DNA of 64,000 nucleotides. Source: Microbacterium sp. 1.5R (lineage in GTDB: Bacteria; Actinomycetota; Actinomycetes; Actinomycetales; Microbacteriaceae). A model generated the notes under the pieces. The model saw only the letters and a list, made by a program, of their open reading frames with translations, searched no databases and was not told where the DNA came from. Each line of letters opens with the position of its first letter. Positions within the stretch are counted from its first letter, which is position 1. Both the position numbers and the translations under genes were made by a program. Below are positions 62,293-64,000 of this stretch, piece by piece. The stretch spans positions 1,332,595 through 1,396,594 of the forward strand of contig NZ_VDRC01000001.1 of assembly GCF_007667425.1 (NCBI RefSeq). Reading direction: 5' to 3'.

Positions 62293-64000
62293 TCACGGTC
62301 CCACGCCCGAGATCAGGGCGCGATCACGGTCGGCGACCGTCTTTTCCGTCGCCAGCGCGGTCGCTCGCTCGACTGTTCTTGCGGAACCGCGGCGTCTCGC
62401 GCGTCGAGCGGACCGGTCTCTTGCTGACTCGACGTGCATTTCGGCGCTGAGGCGCGGCGTCCGCCAGCGCTGTTCCGGGTCCCACCACGCCGGACCCCGT
62501 ACCTGAGGAACGCCCTCTTCCATCCTGATCTCCCACCCTGATCCGTCGAGCGAGCGATGATGCCACCAACAGAGCGGAACCCCGTTGTCGGTGTGGGTGG
62601 GTCCTCCGCGGGCGTGCTCGGTGACGTGGTGGATCTCGCACCATGAGGCCGGGACATGACATCCGGGGATCAGGCACTCCCGGTCGCGCGCGACGATCGC
62701 CCTCCGTTGATGCACCGTGAACACCCGGTCGGTGCTGTCGATCCCGATGATGCGGCCCTCGTGCAGCGTGACCCGCTGGATCGTGCCGGAGCAGCCCGTC
62801 TGAGCCGCGACCCTGATGGGGACCTGACCGTACGCGTCGCCATGAGCTCCGGCGAGGGTCGCCCGCCCCGTCTGCTGCTCGAGGTCGCGCGCATCGACGG
62901 TCACGACGAGCGTCGGCGCCGCCCCGCCGAGCGTCGGCATGTCTTTATGGCGCGCCGCGATCGCGAGCATGGCCGCGAAGGCATCGTGACGCTTCTGCAC
63001 CGCGGTGCGCTGGTCGATCACCGCACGCGGATCCGTATTGAACGGATCGGCATCGGCATCGGCATCGGCATCGGCATCGGCATCGGCGTCCACCGCGGCG
63101 GCTCTGGCCGGGTGAGAACCGGCTGTAGACGGGTGAGGGCCGGCTGTGGCGGGGTGAGAACCGACTGTGGCCGGGTGAGGGCCGGCTGTGGCCGCAAGAG
63201 CATCGGCGTCATCGGCATTACTCCGCCCCGGCGCCTCCGACGGTACGAACGCGACGCGGGGCCCGGAGCCGCCTGCGGGATTGGTGATCGCGTCGATCAC
63301 CGACTCGAGCTGGGCGGCGACCTCGGGCGACAGCCATCCGCGGACCGGCCGGAGCCCGTCACGCAGGCGACCGAGCGTGATCCCCCGTCGGTGCTGCGCG
63401 TTGCGATCGTCGGGCTCCGCTCCGTCGGGATCGAGCACGGCCAGGAGCGTGTGCGCGAGGTACGACAGATCGTCGGGCGTCGGGACGGGGCCCGATCGTG
63501 AAGTTCCGAGACGGCGACGCCGATCGTCGTCTGCATCCCACGCGGAGAGATCTCGGTCGGGATCGTCCTCCGCGCCCCGCGCCTGCGCGGCATCGGCCAA
63601 GCATTCGTCCGCACCCGCACGCTCATCGAGCGTGAGCCGGGTCCACGCCTTTTCGATCGGCGCCGTCGCCGCCAGCATCCCTGCGATCCCGATCCTGCCG
63701 TCGATCAACGCCTCGCGGAGCGCCGGCCATCGCGCCGGCATCCGCTCCCCGGAGAGCAGGTTGACGTCTCGCCGAACCAGGTCGACGACGCGCCCGATCC
63801 GCGTCGCGCCGGCGGAGTCCACCGCCAGCGCGCGCTGCAGCAGTTCATTCTGCGAGCGGCACCCGGCGGTGTGCGGCAGATCGACGGCGTCTCCGGTGGC
63901 GACCGCCTCGACCACCACTGCCTCGGCGCGGCGTGTCACCGCCCCCGCTGTCGCGACGATCGCGACCCTTTCGTCGTCGGACAGCCCCGCGAGCGCATCG
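62293..64000 (-). CDS. DUF222-HNH endonuclease-like protein (5' end missing)
   Basis: The frame is open to the window edge, so only the C-terminal 569 or so residues are seen. The N-terminal part is the DUF222/13E12-repeat helical region, then a low-complexity linker (Gly/His/Pro repeats and (Asp-Ala) repeats), then the HNH nuclease motif with CLIPGC...CEIHH...DNGVPLCWWHH (two Cys pairs for zinc). Such proteins are multicopy in actinobacteria and their role, nuclease or mobile-element relic, is not clear. The 21-bp repeats at 63110-63193 and the hexamer array fall inside the linker. Confidence 0.88.
   Translation of the reverse strand, partial: DALAGLSDDERVAIVATAGAVTRRAEAVVVEAVATGDAVDLPHTAGCRSQNELLQRALAVDSAGATRIGRVVDLVRRDVNLLSGERMPARWPALREALIDGRIGIAGMLAATAPIEKAWTRLTLDERAGADECLADAAQARGAEDDPDRDLSAWDADDDRRRRLGTSRSGPVPTPDDLSYLAHTLLAVLDPDGAEPDDRNAQHRRGITLGRLRDGLRPVRGWLSPEVAAQLESVIDAITNPAGGSGPRVAFVPSEAPGRSNADDADALAATAGPHPATVGSHPATAGPHPSTAGSHPARAAAVDADADADADADADADPFNTDPRAVIDQRTAVQKRHDAFAAMLAIAARHKDMPTLGGAAPTLVVTVDARDLEQQTGRATLAGAHGDAYGQVPIRVAAQTGCSGTIQRVTLHEGRIIGIDSTDRVFTVHQRRAIVARDRECLIPGCHVPASWCEIHHVTEHARGGPTHTDNGVPLCWWHHRSLDGSGWEIRMEEGVPQVRGPAWWDPEQRWRTPRLSAEMHVESARDRSARRARRRGSARTVERATALATEKTVADRDRALISGVGP
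63049..63090. repeat. Hexamer array (ggcatc)x6 + ggcgtc inside the DUF222-HNH gene
   Basis: The same 42-base array as at 10652-10693, with the same single variant unit at the same end. On the minus strand it encodes (Asp-Ala) repeats. Confidence 0.95.
63110..63193. repeat. 21-bp tandem repeat, four copies
   Basis: Four 21-base units (63110-63130, 63131-63151, 63152-63172, 63173-63193) alternate between gggtgagaacc and gggtgagggcc forms. They encode seven-residue units such as GSHPATA and GPHPATV. Units are paired (A-B-A-B), suggesting a 42-base duplication. Confidence 0.92.

Overview
The window looks like chromosomal DNA of a high-GC Gram-positive actinobacterium, most likely Microbacterium or a close relative in Microbacteriaceae. 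This is inferred from the strong G+C bias, the dnaK-grpE-dnaJ-hspR gene order with HAIR operators, several carbohydrate ABC importers without a dedicated ATPase, Pr6Pr, DUF3817 and DUF222-HNH proteins, and two very large sortase-type surface proteins. I saw no tRNA, rRNA, CRISPR array, insertion sequence or phage gene.

Layout. 1-4.9 kb: an N-terminal LacI fragment, a ribose-type ABC importer and a metallo-beta-lactamase-fold lactonase, all on the minus strand. 4.9-6.1 kb: a Fic protein. 6.2-9.6 kb: a CUT1 sugar importer behind a LacI-type palindrome. 9.7-12.5 kb: a Pr6Pr membrane protein, a lipoprotein amine oxidase that appears circularly permuted, and a small membrane-anchored coiled-coil protein. 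12.5-16.6 kb: the heat-shock operon dnaK-grpE-dnaJ-hspR, with a promoter bracketed by two HspR (HAIR) sites. 16.7-17.6 kb: a thioredoxin-reductase-like flavoprotein. 17.6-23.2 kb: an operon of CUT1 transporter genes fused by overlaps to a DszC-like and a DszA/NtaA-like monooxygenase. 23.5-26.2 kb: a DUF3817 protein, an AraC regulator and an MFS exporter.

26.3-38.2 kb is the most coherent accessory system. It holds a secreted GH98-like endo-glycosidase with two fucolectin-type modules, a cytoplasmic GH36 alpha-galactosidase, a ROK regulator, a CUT1 importer, a cytoplasmic GH29 alpha-L-fucosidase and a Gfo/Idh/MocA oxidoreductase. The ordered reading is extracellular release of an oligosaccharide carrying alpha-galactose and alpha-fucose, import, then removal of both caps inside the cell. 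Related TTATGAAAC-type half-sites lie at the GH98 and ROK promoters and suggest a small ROK regulon. Blood-group-B-like glycans are the simplest substrate guess, but plant-derived fucosylated or galactosylated glycans remain possible.

38.3-60.1 kb: an UMF1-type MFS transporter, then a surface-protein region. A 2717-residue protein with eleven 111-residue repeats and an LAGTG sorting motif and a 2673-residue SdrD-B-repeat protein with an LPTTG motif flank a beta-helix lipoprotein, a Tat-type Dyp peroxidase and a single-pass membrane protein. 60.1-64 kb: an AraC regulator, a ZnT9-like cation transporter and a DUF222-HNH protein cut by the window end. Its (Asp-Ala) hexamer array is identical to one inside the amine oxidase 52 kb away.
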